Shown: positions 10,171 through 19,320 of the stretch, piece by piece
Numbering within the stretch: position 1 is the stretch's first letter
How the letters are laid out: the number at the start of each line of letters is the position of its first letter
Origin: Heterodera schachtii
Taxonomy: Eukaryota > Nematoda > Chromadorea > Rhabditida > Heteroderidae
DNA length: 64,000 nt
Direction: 5' to 3'
NCBI GenBank assembly: GCA_023374025.1
Contig: SIJG01000118.1
Location: 124,001-188,000 of the forward strand
Position numbers and translations under genes: made by a program
Notes under the pieces: model-generated
Database searches by the model: none
What the model was told of the DNA's origin: nothing
The model's input: the letters and a program-made list of their open reading frames with translations, nothing else

Positions 10171-11838
10171 GACGCCGATTGAAGAGGCGCCGACGTTCGG
10201 ACGAAATGCGATGAATGGCGGGTACGAGTCCTCATCTGCGGTTTGCGCGGCGGTTGAGCTGTGGGTAATTGTTGACTGATTTTGCTGTTGTTGTTGTTGT
10301 CCTTGATCAGCAATCGCTGGAATGACTTTTGCTGTTGGCGAACCGCGGATTGGCGATGGCGACGGTGAAGCAGGTGTGCTGTCGTCAATGTAGAGAATGT
10401 CCAATTGCGAGTTGGTCCGCTGATCAGTCGACGTTCCTTCGTCCGACGACAGGGGGAGGTGTTGGATGTTCTTAGCGCTGTCGACGAATTGCTTCAGTTG
10501 TTCGGCGGTCCACGGCCTCGCCTTTCCTGTTGGTTCTTTGCGTTGCATCAAAAGGTCCGAGTCGACAGTTTTTTGTTGCTTTTGGCTGTTGCCCAATGCT
10601 GGCACTGATTTGCTGACTTCGTTGATCAATTCGGCGGTTGTTGGATATTTCGCCGCGAATTCCTCTCGGGTTGGGCGGCCGAATGCGGGGTCGAGATGCC
10701 ACAAACGATGCAGAAGTTCGGTTCGCCACTTTTCCACGGCCTTTGGCTTGTCGTCGACCAACTCGGCATACTTTTGCGCTGTCAGACGTTCGCCCAGATA
10801 ATGTATGCTGTCCGGATCGAGCAATGTGGAGAAGTCATTGGGAGGATCATGGCCGGGCATTTCGAGAAGGGCTTCCAAAGCCGCTTTGCGTTGGAAAATG
10901 CGCTGCTCGTCGTTCGCGCGTCGACTCTCAGCATCCGACGCCGACTTTCGAAGTCGCTGGAGGAAGGCTGCGTCTTGCAGTCGCTGATCGGTCGATCCGG
11001 TGCCCTTGGCCGGCGCGCGGTGCATTCGGGTTGGCTCAACCCGAATTCTTGTTTTGCTGATCGTCGCCTCGATTTTGGCGGTGATCACCTTTGAGTCGGC
11101 TGTCGGCAGAGTGATGGTAGTCGACGCTGAGGCGTTTGGCCGACTCATTTCAACGGCGATCGTGGTCCGCTGTTCAGCTGCCGATTGGAGAGCAAAATGG
11201 AGTTGGGCCCAGGGAGGACGCGGGAAATGAGTGGGCAGTTTCAGATGAATGAATGCCGGAACCCGCGGGTCCATGGGAAGGACGGGTGGCGGGATTGGCG
11301 AAAGCGAATTGCGCGGTGAAGTGGGCGGAGCAATTGATTCCTCCGCTGCGGATGCAGTCGACGTTGTCGCTGTTCTCGCATCGCGTTCGGGCGATGGCGA
11401 TGAAGACGATGATGAGGATGATGATGATGATAATTTGGCTGCCCGGGCTGTACGCTTACGCCCACCAGTTTTGGTCGGCAGTTTGCCCTCGGTGTTCAGT
11501 CGACGGATCAGAGCTGCCTTGGCTCTCCTTGCTGCGTTGTCGTCGGCTAATCCAAGCCGCTGCCGGTAGTCGACACGTCGCCAGCCGCCTTCTTTTTTGG
11601 CATATTTCGGGCAAGTCTTGTCGCCGGGGCGGTGTCCCGTCGGGAGGAGACCGAAGTGATCGCAGACAAGGCAGACGGGTGGCGCTGCCTCCGGTTTGCC
11701 TTGTGCCGTACTCAGTTGGTGCCGCTCTTCTGAGCTCATTCGGTCGATCATCGCTTGGGCCATCTTTTCAATTGCTGGTGTTGTTGCTGGTGATGATGAT
11801 GTTGTTTTTGATGGATTGCAAAAATGATCGATGGGCAT
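10105..11838 (-). CDS. Extra 3' ORF of the BEL/Pao element, unknown function, zinc-knuckle-like
   Basis: A long frame between env and the 3' LTR, same strand as gag-pol. The frame is open from 11943 with GTG; the first good ATG is at 11838, giving 577 residues. About 55 residues in is CLVCDHFGLLPTGHRPGDKT followed by CP, a CX2C-X9-H-X6-C pattern reminiscent of small zinc knuckles. After it come a Lys/Arg-rich segment, a run of about eleven Ser, a Pro/Thr/Ser-rich linker, a helical Arg/Glu/Ala-rich middle, and a Gln-rich tail. No enzyme motif is visible. BEL/Pao elements do not normally need a gene here, so this may be captured or lineage-specific. A nucleic-acid-binding accessory protein is a guess. 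The tail appears frameshifted. Confidence 0.6.
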   Translation of the reverse strand: MPIDHFCNPSKTTSSSPATTPAIEKMAQAMIDRMSSEERHQLSTAQGKPEAAPPVCLVCDHFGLLPTGHRPGDKTCPKYAKKEGGWRRVDYRQRLGLADDNAARRAKAALIRRLNTEGKLPTKTGGRKRTARAAKLSSSSSSSSSSSPSPERDARTATTSTASAAEESIAPPTSPRNSLSPIPPPVLPMDPRVPAFIHLKLPTHFPRPPWAQLHFALQSAAEQRTTIAVEMSRPNASASTTITLPTADSKVITAKIEATISKTRIRVEPTRMHRAPAKGTGSTDQRLQDAAFLQRLRKSASDAESRRANDEQRIFQRKAALEALLEMPGHDPPNDFSTLLDPDSIHYLGERLTAQKYAELVDDKPKAVEKWRTELLHRLWHLDPAFGRPTREEFAAKYPTTAELINEVSKSVPALGNSQKQQKTVDSDLLMQRKEPTGKARPWTAEQLKQFVDSAKNIQHLPLSSDEGTSTDQRTNSQLDILYIDDSTPASPSPSPIRGSPTAKVIPAIADQGQQQQQQNQSTITHSSTAAQTADEDSYPPFIAFRPNVGASSIGVETLPRLLGSAALVHRSHTHRP

Positions 11839-11981
11839 ATTGGAGGAATAAATTCCAGAGAGGGGAGGGGTCAAAGTCCAAGTGATGAAATGTGTTTTGA
11901 TCCCTGGTGTTGTGCTGAGGAGGAGGCGTGGCCAGACGCTCACTGCGGATGAGTGAGAGAGCGTGGAGAAAGAAGAGAGTG

Positions 11982-12640
11982 TTAGCAGCAGAGGATAGAG
12001 AGAGAGTAGAGAAGTGAGCTATTGATGCCAATGGTGGGAGTGAGCGTCAACTTTGAAGGAAGTGACGCTGGTGAGACAGTGAGAGAGAACGTCGATTGCT
12101 GCGCTGGGATTGGATGCCGCAGAGCAGTCGACTGAAGTGAAGCAGTCGACTGTGTGTGCCGAGTCCACTGCACTGAGGGAGTCGACTTGGCTGGGTGAGT
12201 CGACGACCGCGCTGGGGAAGTCGACTGTGCTGTATGAGTCCACTGCGCTGAGTGAGTCGACGGTGCTGGATGAGTTCGCAGCACTGAGGGAGTCGACTGT
12301 GTTGGGCAAGTTCGTTGCACTGAGGGAGTCGACTTAAAGTCCGAAGGACCTTCCCGGCCACAGGCAGCAGATAAGTGCAGATAATGAACAGCGTTCACAG
12401 TGCCAAAAATATTAATGGTTAAGAGAATCATTGCCAATCTAGCAGCCATTTTCCATGCGCGAAATGCTGGATTGAAGTAGATGACCACTGCAAGCGCGAA
12501 AATTCCGATCAGCAGGGTGCACAAAATTGTCAGGGCCCCTGGGAGAGTCATCATGGAGAGAAATGAGCGTGGGTCGAATCCGATGTCGAGCCAACTGCCC
12601 GAGGAGGGCAAGTCGAGATTCTCAGAATTCCGGTGACGAT
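11982..12640 (-). CDS. env: Envelope C-terminus: membrane anchor and Thr/Ser-rich tail, in a shifted frame
   Basis: The main env frame stops at 12622. Sequence in another frame (start of the open stretch near 12640, stop at 11982) continues sensibly: an aromatic/Gly-rich stem (SGSWLDIGFDPRSFLS), then a strong hydrophobic segment with ALTILCTLLIGIFALAVVIY, then a second hydrophobic stretch, then a long Ser/Thr/Pro/Gln tail encoded by an 18-bp minisatellite. This is where a class II fusion glycoprotein would place its transmembrane anchor. The break between frames lies at about 12622-12640. As the sequence stands, the ectodomain lacks its anchor. Confidence 0.65.
12120..12340. repeat. 18-bp minisatellite (about 12 degenerate copies) in the env tail
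   Basis: Degenerate units such as GAGTCGACTGTGCTG... repeat about every 18 bp; many carry GTCGAC or GTCCAC. In the envelope-tail frame each unit gives six residues rich in Ser, Thr, Gln and Pro. Unit length is a multiple of three, so copy-number change keeps the frame. Confidence 0.8.
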
Positions 12641-15600
12641 GTCCGAGCTGTCGTTTGACTGGGACGTAGTACTAGCTTGCCCGTGAGGTTGAATTGTGAT
12701 TCTCCTGCCGGACATTCAACGGTGCAGGAGGTGTCGACCTGATGATGGTCGAACGCCAGTATTTCCATTGAATTTGTGCCGTTTGCTGAGCATTTTGCAG
12801 TGAATAGCGTCCCGTCTGAGCATTCCACTTTCGCCAGGCTGCTTCCATGATCGGTGGTGCAAGTGAAATTCAGATGAGCGCCCGATTGGCAGCGGTAGCA
12901 GCCGGTGAGATTGTGTTGGATGACAAAACATTTTGAGTCCCGAAATTCCAACAGCATTTGGAAATCAATCATCTGCACATGCAATTGGACTGGTGAGTAG
13001 CCGAACTCAGCGAAAACGCGTCGGTGTTCATTCCGAAGGTGAATTCGATGAACATTGAGGGGGAGTTGGGCTGTCGGGTCCTCGAAAATGTCCTCAATTT
13101 TGAAGTCTCTGCAACTGCAACTGGCTGATCCTTCGTGGTGATCAAAAATGCAGTCGGTGCACGCAGATGGGTTCAAAGTGCAGTTGAAGCGACGGGCATC
13201 GTCCTCAGTCGGACAATGCAAGTCGTGTGGTGTCATCGGCGAGACAATTGAGGCACGTTCGCCATCGGTTATGAACCAATGGTTGAGTACAGGCATTGGT
13301 GGGACGGCTGCCGTTATTGGAGTTAAAGAAATGTTTTGCCAATGTAGAGTCATTCCGGGATGCAGAGACACGGTGATTGAGTTCTCCTCTTGTCCGCTGA
13401 GCTCCAATCGGAGATCAGCTTTGATGCGAAACTCCCATGTTGGGCAGGAGAACACCTCGTATGCGGTTTCTGACAGCGGTCCTGCGTAGTTTCGATAGAA
13501 GAGGCAGGAGTCGGCGGGTAGTCCGCAACCGTGAAACCAAAATGAAGAGCTCGGTTCGCAGTGTGAGGCTCCAGGCCGATTGTTGACGTCGTTGAGTTCG
13601 GGCACCAAAGTGCTTGGTCGGGTCTCTTTGCAGTAATTAAGACGGCATGACCCTCGCGTGGGACAGCGTTTCACCGCAAGTGTTTGTATGGTGTAAGAAC
13701 GTGTCCAACCTTCGGAGAGTGGGACGCAGTCCATTGTGAGTGATTCGGTAGTGACGGTGAGGGTGCCAAGGACTACTCCGTGCTCGTCTCGGAGCAGAAG
13801 TCGGTTGATCTGTCCTCGTGGCAGGAAGGTCATTGTCGTGGCGAAGTTAGCCGTGCACTCGAGGTTGGTTTGAGTTCGTTTGCAGCTTTCAGACTTCGTA
13901 ACCACTGCGATGGTCGAAGCGCTGGCGCTAGTTAACATCGCGCAGATGCAAAAGGAGACGGCAACGAGAACTGGCCCAAATCGTCGAGGTGATGGACCAA
14001 GGATACGATTTAACTGTTCGCGAAGCCACTCGCGTCCAGTGTCCCGGAAGGTCGTCCCCGCCTTTGAAAGTTGGTGCTTGACTCGTCGTATTGGGTCGAT
14101 TGCTCCAGCTCGTTCTGCGCTTCCATAGGCCTTCCGTACTTTGCGTTTGATGAAGCGTTGACTGACGATGCCACATCCGATCAACGAGTGGATGATAGAG
14201 TAGGCGGTGCGCAGGTTGGCTCCGCACGCTCGCAAGATGCAGAGTAAAGTACAGCAGAGTGACAATGCGAAGAACATTACTATCCCGGTCAAGATGGCAG
14301 CCCAGCGCGGACTGCATTGAGGATAGGCGATTTGATCGATGCAGAATGTGCAGTCAATTGAATCACAGCCTGCTGTTGCTGGGCACGTGGCATGTGTTGT
14401 GGTTGTGTAGCCTTTCCGGGTCCAGAAGTGTCCGAGGCATGTATAGTCGTTGAGTAGGAGTTCAGGAGGCAATTCGTATGTGAAGTTCCGGGTTGCTTGT
14501 CGAATGAGGCAGTCACCTTCACAGCAAATCTCTTGTTTGACAGTTTCGGGAGGGCTTCGAACGATCACTCCTCTTTGGTAGCAGTCGATTTTAGGATGGT
14601 TGAGTCCTTCTGCTGAGGATAAGGTTGAACCAAACAAGCAGATCAGTGCCGTGATGAGACTGAGTTGGTTGACTGTTTTCTGTGTTTTGGACCGTGTGAC
14701 CATTGGGTGAGGCAGTGGTGCCTTTTGGGTCGTCTCTCTTTTCCGTTGGCGGAGAGGCGTGACGGTTAATTGTACCGGAAGGTCGTTTGCCCTGCCGTTT
14801 TGAAGCACCGAGTCGGCTGTGTTGACTTCCAATGGATAAAGTCTGCTGACCGGCCGGGTCAGGATGCGCCCGTTGGCCATTTTGAGTTGCACGCTCCGGA
14901 CGTTCGGTTCTGTTCCATTCAGTAGGATGATCCGTCCGAGTGGCCAAAGGTTGCGCGGTCTAAAGTCCTCCTCCACTAGGACGACTTCTCCGACCGTGGG
15001 TGTCGATCGGGTCTGGAGTCGTGGGCCCTTGTGCTTCCAAGCGGCGCGTTCACGCAGCACACAGAGATAGTCGGTTGACCAACGGTCCCAGAATTGGTCC
15101 AATTTTTCGACAGTGCTTTTCCACAGGATGGCCAGCTTCTGGTGCGGCTGAAGACGACGTTCATCCACCCAATTTTCGTTGGTGTCGACATCCAGTGTGA
15201 TTGTTCCGTGAGGCTGCAAAAAGTCGACGGGTCTGAGCGGAACTGGGGCATCCGCTTCTCCAGACACGTAGGAGATTGGGCGTTGGTTGAGGACTGCTTC
15301 CACTTCAGCAGTGAAGGTGGAAAGTTGGTCGAACTCCAAAATGCGGCGTCCGAGCGTCCGCTTGAAGCAGGATTTAACCAATGCAACGAGTCGCTCGTAG
15401 AGTCCGCCAGCCCAAGGGCTGAGTGACGGGATGAATCTCCAGTCGATTCCATTCTTTGCGAGCTGGTCGGTTGTCTCTCTGTCGTTTGGTTGGGGAAGAA
15501 GTTCCCTCAGTGTTTTGTCGGCAAGCACAAATTGGCCTCCGTTATCGCTGAGCATGCGATTTGGTCGTCCTCTTCGACTGACGAAACGGCGGAAGACGTT

Positions 15601-18600
15601 GAGAAATGATTCGGCAGAAAGGTCAGTGGTCGGCTCCAAGTAGACGGCTCGAGTGGTGAGACACGTCAGTAAGACGATCCACACCTTCACCATTTGACCG
15701 GAGAGGCGAGCGGTGGTTGGACCCAAGTAGTCGACTCCGGTCGATTCGAAGGGCTTGAGCCGTGTGACACGGTCTGCTGGTAGCGGCGGCATCTCTGGTT
15801 TGGCAAATGGATATGCGGTCATTCGACGGCAGAGAAGACAATCGTTTAGAGCCCTTCTTGCGGTTTGACGCGCTTTTGGGCACCAGTAATTGCAGAGGAA
15901 TTCGGTGAGTGTCCAGTCGACTCCGGCATGGTGGAGAGTGACATGGATTCGTTTGAAGACGTGCACCGTGAGCGAAGAGTCGGATGGCAGTAAAATGGGT
16001 TGCGCCATTCCTGGTGCCGCAGTACGGATGGCTGACAGTCGAGTCGAAAGTCTGATGGTTCCATCTTCTCCTGTCGTGGTTGAAAAGGTGTTCAGTTGTG
16101 CTGCATGGCGTTTTTGCTCTTGCTGAATGAGGAAGATTTCTGCCAATTTGAAGTCTTCTGCGGTGAGTGGGCCAGTTGCTAAGATGGCTGACTGCTTTTT
16201 CCTCAGCCGATTGATGAATCGTAGGACAAAGGCGGTAGTCCGAATAAGTCGCGACCAAGTGCTGAACCGTCTACAATCGATGATTGGTTCAGGTAGGTCA
16301 TTGTGTTCGCCTTTTTGGTTCTGCGGATTCTTCTTTTCTGTGGTGACGAAGATCCCGGTTTCGAGTTGTTCGCTCGTTAGCTCTGCTGGTTCGGCTTCAG
16401 TCAATTCTTTCGCCGAAGTTTCGATGCGGAAGGTGTATTCGTCGGGCCATGACGATTCGCATGTGATCAGCCAGTCTGGTCCATTCCACCAGATGCAATT
16501 TTTGCGTAGTTCTTCCGGAGTCGCGCCGCGGGTTGCCACATCCGCTGGGTTGCACTCTGTCCGAACGTAGTGAAATGTGATTTGTTCATGGAGTCGGATT
16601 TCCCTCAGCCGTCTTTCCACGAAGATCGGCTGCGTTTCCTTGGTGTTGATCCAAGATAGGGCGATTCTGCTGTCGCTCCAAAGATGCGTGGATCGAATCT
16701 TCCGCTTCAACTGTTTGTGAACGAAGTTGACTGCGCGGACTCCGATGAGTATGGCGAGCAGCTCCATGCGTGGAATGGTGAGCGTTTTTCCAGCCTTCTT
16801 TGGTTTGAGTCGACTCTTAGAGAAGACGAGATTGGTGGACGTGTTTGTGTGAGAATGCGTCCGCAGATAAATTGCTGCGGCGAAACACGTTTGTGAAGCA
16901 TCGACGAAGGCATGGAGCTCAAGTTCGTCGTTCACGTCGTTGATGACACGACGCGGAATGTCGATCGACTGATTCGACCATCGGTTGAGAATGGTCTTCC
17001 ACCGATTTGAGGTGTCGTCCGGGAGTTCATTGTCCCAACCGTGTGATCCTTCCCAGAGCTGTTGGAAGAAGAGTTTTGCCGGCAGTAGGCATGGTGAGAC
17101 CATGCCCGCTGGGTCGTACAGGCTGGCAATCGTGCTGAGTATTGACCGCCGAGTGCATCGAAGTTCATTGGGACTTGGGAAGTTAAAGCGAATTGCGTCC
17201 TTCTTGAGGTGCCACTGTAGACCAAGAACTTTCGCCAATTGGTCGACTCCGAGCCGGTCCTCTGACGGGATGACATTCATGATTCGCGGAGAATTGGAGA
17301 TGAACTCTCGCAAGTTCATTTTTGCGTCCGCAAACAGCGATTTGGTGTTGCGGTAGCCGGACAATGCTTCGTCGATTGACTCACATTCCAGCAGAAGATT
17401 GTCGACGTAAATGTTGTCGAAGAGGGCCGCCGTCTTCTCACCATATTTCTTGAGATGATGCCGAATGACGACGGCGAGAATAGTTGGGCTGCAGATGATG
17501 CCGAATGCCACGCGGCAAAATCGCAAGACGGTCATGTTGGTAGCGGTGAGCGGTTGGTTCGGGTCCTTCACCCAAAGGAATTTGCACACTTCTCGCTCGT
17601 CCGGCTCCAATCCAATTGTTAGGAAGGCGGCCTGTATGTCAGCTAGCACGGGAAAGCGTGGGCACCGGAAACGAAGCAAGAGTCCGACGAGGTCGGGCAG
17701 AAGGACTGGGCCACGGTAAAGGCAGTCGTTCAATGATGGACTGCCGCGGCAGTGTGCGCTTGCATCGTAGACAATCCGTAGCTTGTGGGTGATGACACCG
17801 TGATGAGGAAGGTAATGCTCTAACCGCTGCGGGTTTCGATCTGCGACTTCAATGACTCCTTCATCTAATTGTTCACGGATTTTGTCGTCGTACTTCTTGA
17901 GGGTGTCCGTTCCCTGCAGCTTTTGTAGGACTGATGATAGTCGACTGTATGCCATGCGGAAATTGGAGTTGAGCGGAGGATTCGGTTCCTTCCATGGCCA
18001 TCTGACAGAGTAACGGCCATCTTCTCCTTGTTTGATGGATTTCTCGAGCATGTTGAGGGCGACTGCATCGTCGTCTTGAGAAGGGTCCTCACGAATGCCG
18101 ATTGATTCGAGACTCCAAAAGTCCTCGATTGCGTTTGTTGATGGCATAGGTTCCGCGTTTGAAGGGTGCACAGCCATAAGCGACACGGAACTGTTGACTG
18201 GGGGTGTTCGCCCAATTTCGGTTTCACCGCCGATGAGCGTGCCAAAGATGGTTTTGATCAGGAAGAGTCCGGAAGTCGGTTCCTTTTCCTTGGAGGTGAA
18301 GAACTGCCAGAACTGACGAGTGCCGATCATGATGTCAGGCTTCTCTTTGATGAAGGAAAGCTCCGACTGGTCGTCAAATGGCGTGGTTTCGGATGAGTCG
18401 GCTCCATTCCACTCGACCATTTCGAAGGGAGTTGAAATTTCATCCGTTTGGTTGAGTAGCACTTCTTCCCATCCGCCGTCCTCGCGTTTGAGCTTGACGG
18501 TATATGTTGGTGATCGCATCCGCAAAGGATCGTTCATTGAGCCACCGAATCCGTGGATTTCGAGTTGGTCGACTTGACGGCCACGTGGTGGTTGCAGCCT

Positions 18601-19320
18601 TTTGACCAGCCGACTGGAGATGAAGCTGGACTGGCTGCCAGGATCGAAGAAGACGACAATCATGAATTTGTCCTTTCTTCCACGTGCCGTGACCCAAATT
18701 CGCCTCGTCATTAAGTAGGCGTATGGTTTTTTGCTCGGGACTCCGATTGCTGCGGCGACAGTTTCGTTTTTCAGCGCCTCGTTGGGAGTCGGTTGTGTCT
18801 CGTTCGCATCAGTACGAACGGCTTCAGTCGACGTTTGAGTCACCACGTGCGACTGTGTGGCATGTCGGTTGCCATTAGAACGGTTCCCTGTGGTTTTTTG
18901 GTTGGGCGGAGGCCTCGTGTGTGAACGATGGCTTGGTCCGGCCGCTGGTGGCTTCAATGCGCGTGAGAAGCAGACCAGAAAATGATGGCGGCCATTGCAC
19001 TGGCTGCAAGGCTTGGTCGACGGACAGTCCGACGCTCGGTGGTTCTCTCGTAGACAGAGTAGGCAGCGATTTTGCTCCTTCAGCCGGTCACTGCGGGCTT
19101 GTGGGTTGTCGTATTTGACGCACTTGCTTGGTAAGTGTCGACCATCACACAGCGAGCACGGCCGCATGTTCTTTCCGCCTTTGTTGGTGACAGGAAATGA
19201 GCGGGTCGGTTGAAAGTTCGGCTGTGTGGGGTTCTTATCGCGGTGAGGTGTCTTCTCTTCGTCTCGGACACCACGGCACCGTTGAACCTCCTCTCGTACG
19301 CAGATGAGTTGGTTGAGCAC
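12622..19320 (-). CDS. gag-pol-env: BEL/Pao polyprotein copy B: partial Gag, PR, RT, RNase H, IN and Env in one frame
   Basis: One open frame of 2232 residues. It lacks the Gag N-terminus: the frame opens with GTG at the duplication junction (19318-19320), so no true start is present. Order, with rough residues: three zinc knuckles (55-122: CX2CX3HX4C, CX2CX4HX4C, CX2CX3HX4C); aspartic protease with DPGS where D-S/T-G is usual (about 225); reverse transcriptase with YVDN (about 637); RNase H-like A17 region (about 740-900); integrase with HHCC finger (HHAG...CLLC) and D-D-E at about 1194 (GVDYLGP), 1257 (SDNGGQF) and 1306 (GLYERLV); DUF5641-like C-terminus (about 1430-1490). Env follows in the same frame: hydrophobic leader (about 1550), Cys-rich Gn-like part, transmembrane segment (about 1672-1695), second signal-like segment (1780-1800), and a Cys-rich ectodomain resembling Phlebovirus_G2 with several N-glycosylation sites. 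It stops just before the membrane anchor. Confidence 0.93.
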   Translation of the reverse strand: MLNQLICVREEVQRCRGVRDEEKTPHRDKNPTQPNFQPTRSFPVTNKGGKNMRPCSLCDGRHLPSKCVKYDNPQARSDRLKEQNRCLLCLRENHRASDCPSTKPCSQCNGRHHFLVCFSRALKPPAAGPSHRSHTRPPPNQKTTGNRSNGNRHATQSHVVTQTSTEAVRTDANETQPTPNEALKNETVAAAIGVPSKKPYAYLMTRRIWVTARGRKDKFMIVVFFDPGSQSSFISSRLVKRLQPPRGRQVDQLEIHGFGGSMNDPLRMRSPTYTVKLKREDGGWEEVLLNQTDEISTPFEMVEWNGADSSETTPFDDQSELSFIKEKPDIMIGTRQFWQFFTSKEKEPTSGLFLIKTIFGTLIGGETEIGRTPPVNSSVSLMAVHPSNAEPMPSTNAIEDFWSLESIGIREDPSQDDDAVALNMLEKSIKQGEDGRYSVRWPWKEPNPPLNSNFRMAYSRLSSVLQKLQGTDTLKKYDDKIREQLDEGVIEVADRNPQRLEHYLPHHGVITHKLRIVYDASAHCRGSPSLNDCLYRGPVLLPDLVGLLLRFRCPRFPVLADIQAAFLTIGLEPDEREVCKFLWVKDPNQPLTATNMTVLRFCRVAFGIICSPTILAVVIRHHLKKYGEKTAALFDNIYVDNLLLECESIDEALSGYRNTKSLFADAKMNLREFISNSPRIMNVIPSEDRLGVDQLAKVLGLQWHLKKDAIRFNFPSPNELRCTRRSILSTIASLYDPAGMVSPCLLPAKLFFQQLWEGSHGWDNELPDDTSNRWKTILNRWSNQSIDIPRRVINDVNDELELHAFVDASQTCFAAAIYLRTHSHTNTSTNLVFSKSRLKPKKAGKTLTIPRMELLAILIGVRAVNFVHKQLKRKIRSTHLWSDSRIALSWINTKETQPIFVERRLREIRLHEQITFHYVRTECNPADVATRGATPEELRKNCIWWNGPDWLITCESSWPDEYTFRIETSAKELTEAEPAELTSEQLETGIFVTTEKKNPQNQKGEHNDLPEPIIDCRRFSTWSRLIRTTAFVLRFINRLRKKQSAILATGPLTAEDFKLAEIFLIQQEQKRHAAQLNTFSTTTGEDGTIRLSTRLSAIRTAAPGMAQPILLPSDSSLTVHVFKRIHVTLHHAGVDWTLTEFLCNYWCPKARQTARRALNDCLLCRRMTAYPFAKPEMPPLPADRVTRLKPFESTGVDYLGPTTARLSGQMVKVWIVLLTCLTTRAVYLEPTTDLSAESFLNVFRRFVSRRGRPNRMLSDNGGQFVLADKTLRELLPQPNDRETTDQLAKNGIDWRFIPSLSPWAGGLYERLVALVKSCFKRTLGRRILEFDQLSTFTAEVEAVLNQRPISYVSGEADAPVPLRPVDFLQPHGTITLDVDTNENWVDERRLQPHQKLAILWKSTVEKLDQFWDRWSTDYLCVLRERAAWKHKGPRLQTRSTPTVGEVVLVEEDFRPRNLWPLGRIILLNGTEPNVRSVQLKMANGRILTRPVSRLYPLEVNTADSVLQNGRANDLPVQLTVTPLRQRKRETTQKAPLPHPMVTRSKTQKTVNQLSLITALICLFGSTLSSAEGLNHPKIDCYQRGVIVRSPPETVKQEICCEGDCLIRQATRNFTYELPPELLLNDYTCLGHFWTRKGYTTTTHATCPATAGCDSIDCTFCIDQIAYPQCSPRWAAILTGIVMFFALSLCCTLLCILRACGANLRTAYSIIHSLIGCGIVSQRFIKRKVRKAYGSAERAGAIDPIRRVKHQLSKAGTTFRDTGREWLREQLNRILGPSPRRFGPVLVAVSFCICAMLTSASASTIAVVTKSESCKRTQTNLECTANFATTMTFLPRGQINRLLLRDEHGVVLGTLTVTTESLTMDCVPLSEGWTRSYTIQTLAVKRCPTRGSCRLNYCKETRPSTLVPELNDVNNRPGASHCEPSSSFWFHGCGLPADSCLFYRNYAGPLSETAYEVFSCPTWEFRIKADLRLELSGQEENSITVSLHPGMTLHWQNISLTPITAAVPPMPVLNHWFITDGERASIVSPMTPHDLHCPTEDDARRFNCTLNPSACTDCIFDHHEGSASCSCRDFKIEDIFEDPTAQLPLNVHRIHLRNEHRRVFAEFGYSPVQLHVQMIDFQMLLEFRDSKCFVIQHNLTGCYRCQSGAHLNFTCTTDHGSSLAKVECSDGTLFTAKCSANGTNSMEILAFDHHQVDTSCTVECPAGESQFNLTGKLVLRPSQTTARTSSPEF
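13856..19317 (-). repeat. Internal duplication unit, copy B (5462 bp)
   Basis: This segment matches 19318-24608, spanning mid-gag to mid-env. The junction joins gag sequence GGTTGAG to env sequence CACTCGAGG at 19317/19318 with at most one shared base. Copies differ by scattered substitutions, a denser patch at about 16975-17240 versus 22266-22531, one 174-bp deletion, and small indels in copy A. Confidence 0.9.

Noticed and set aside
11253..11885. 210-codon + strand frame opposite the extra 3' ORF, and many + strand frames opposite gag-pol-env
   Set aside because: They mirror minus-strand coding sequence with recognisable domains; the + strand peptides are Arg/Ser-rich shadows with no motifs.
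12019..12361. Several overlapping frames in the env minisatellite
   Set aside because: The 18-bp repeat keeps all frames open. Only the frame continuous with the membrane anchor is sensible.
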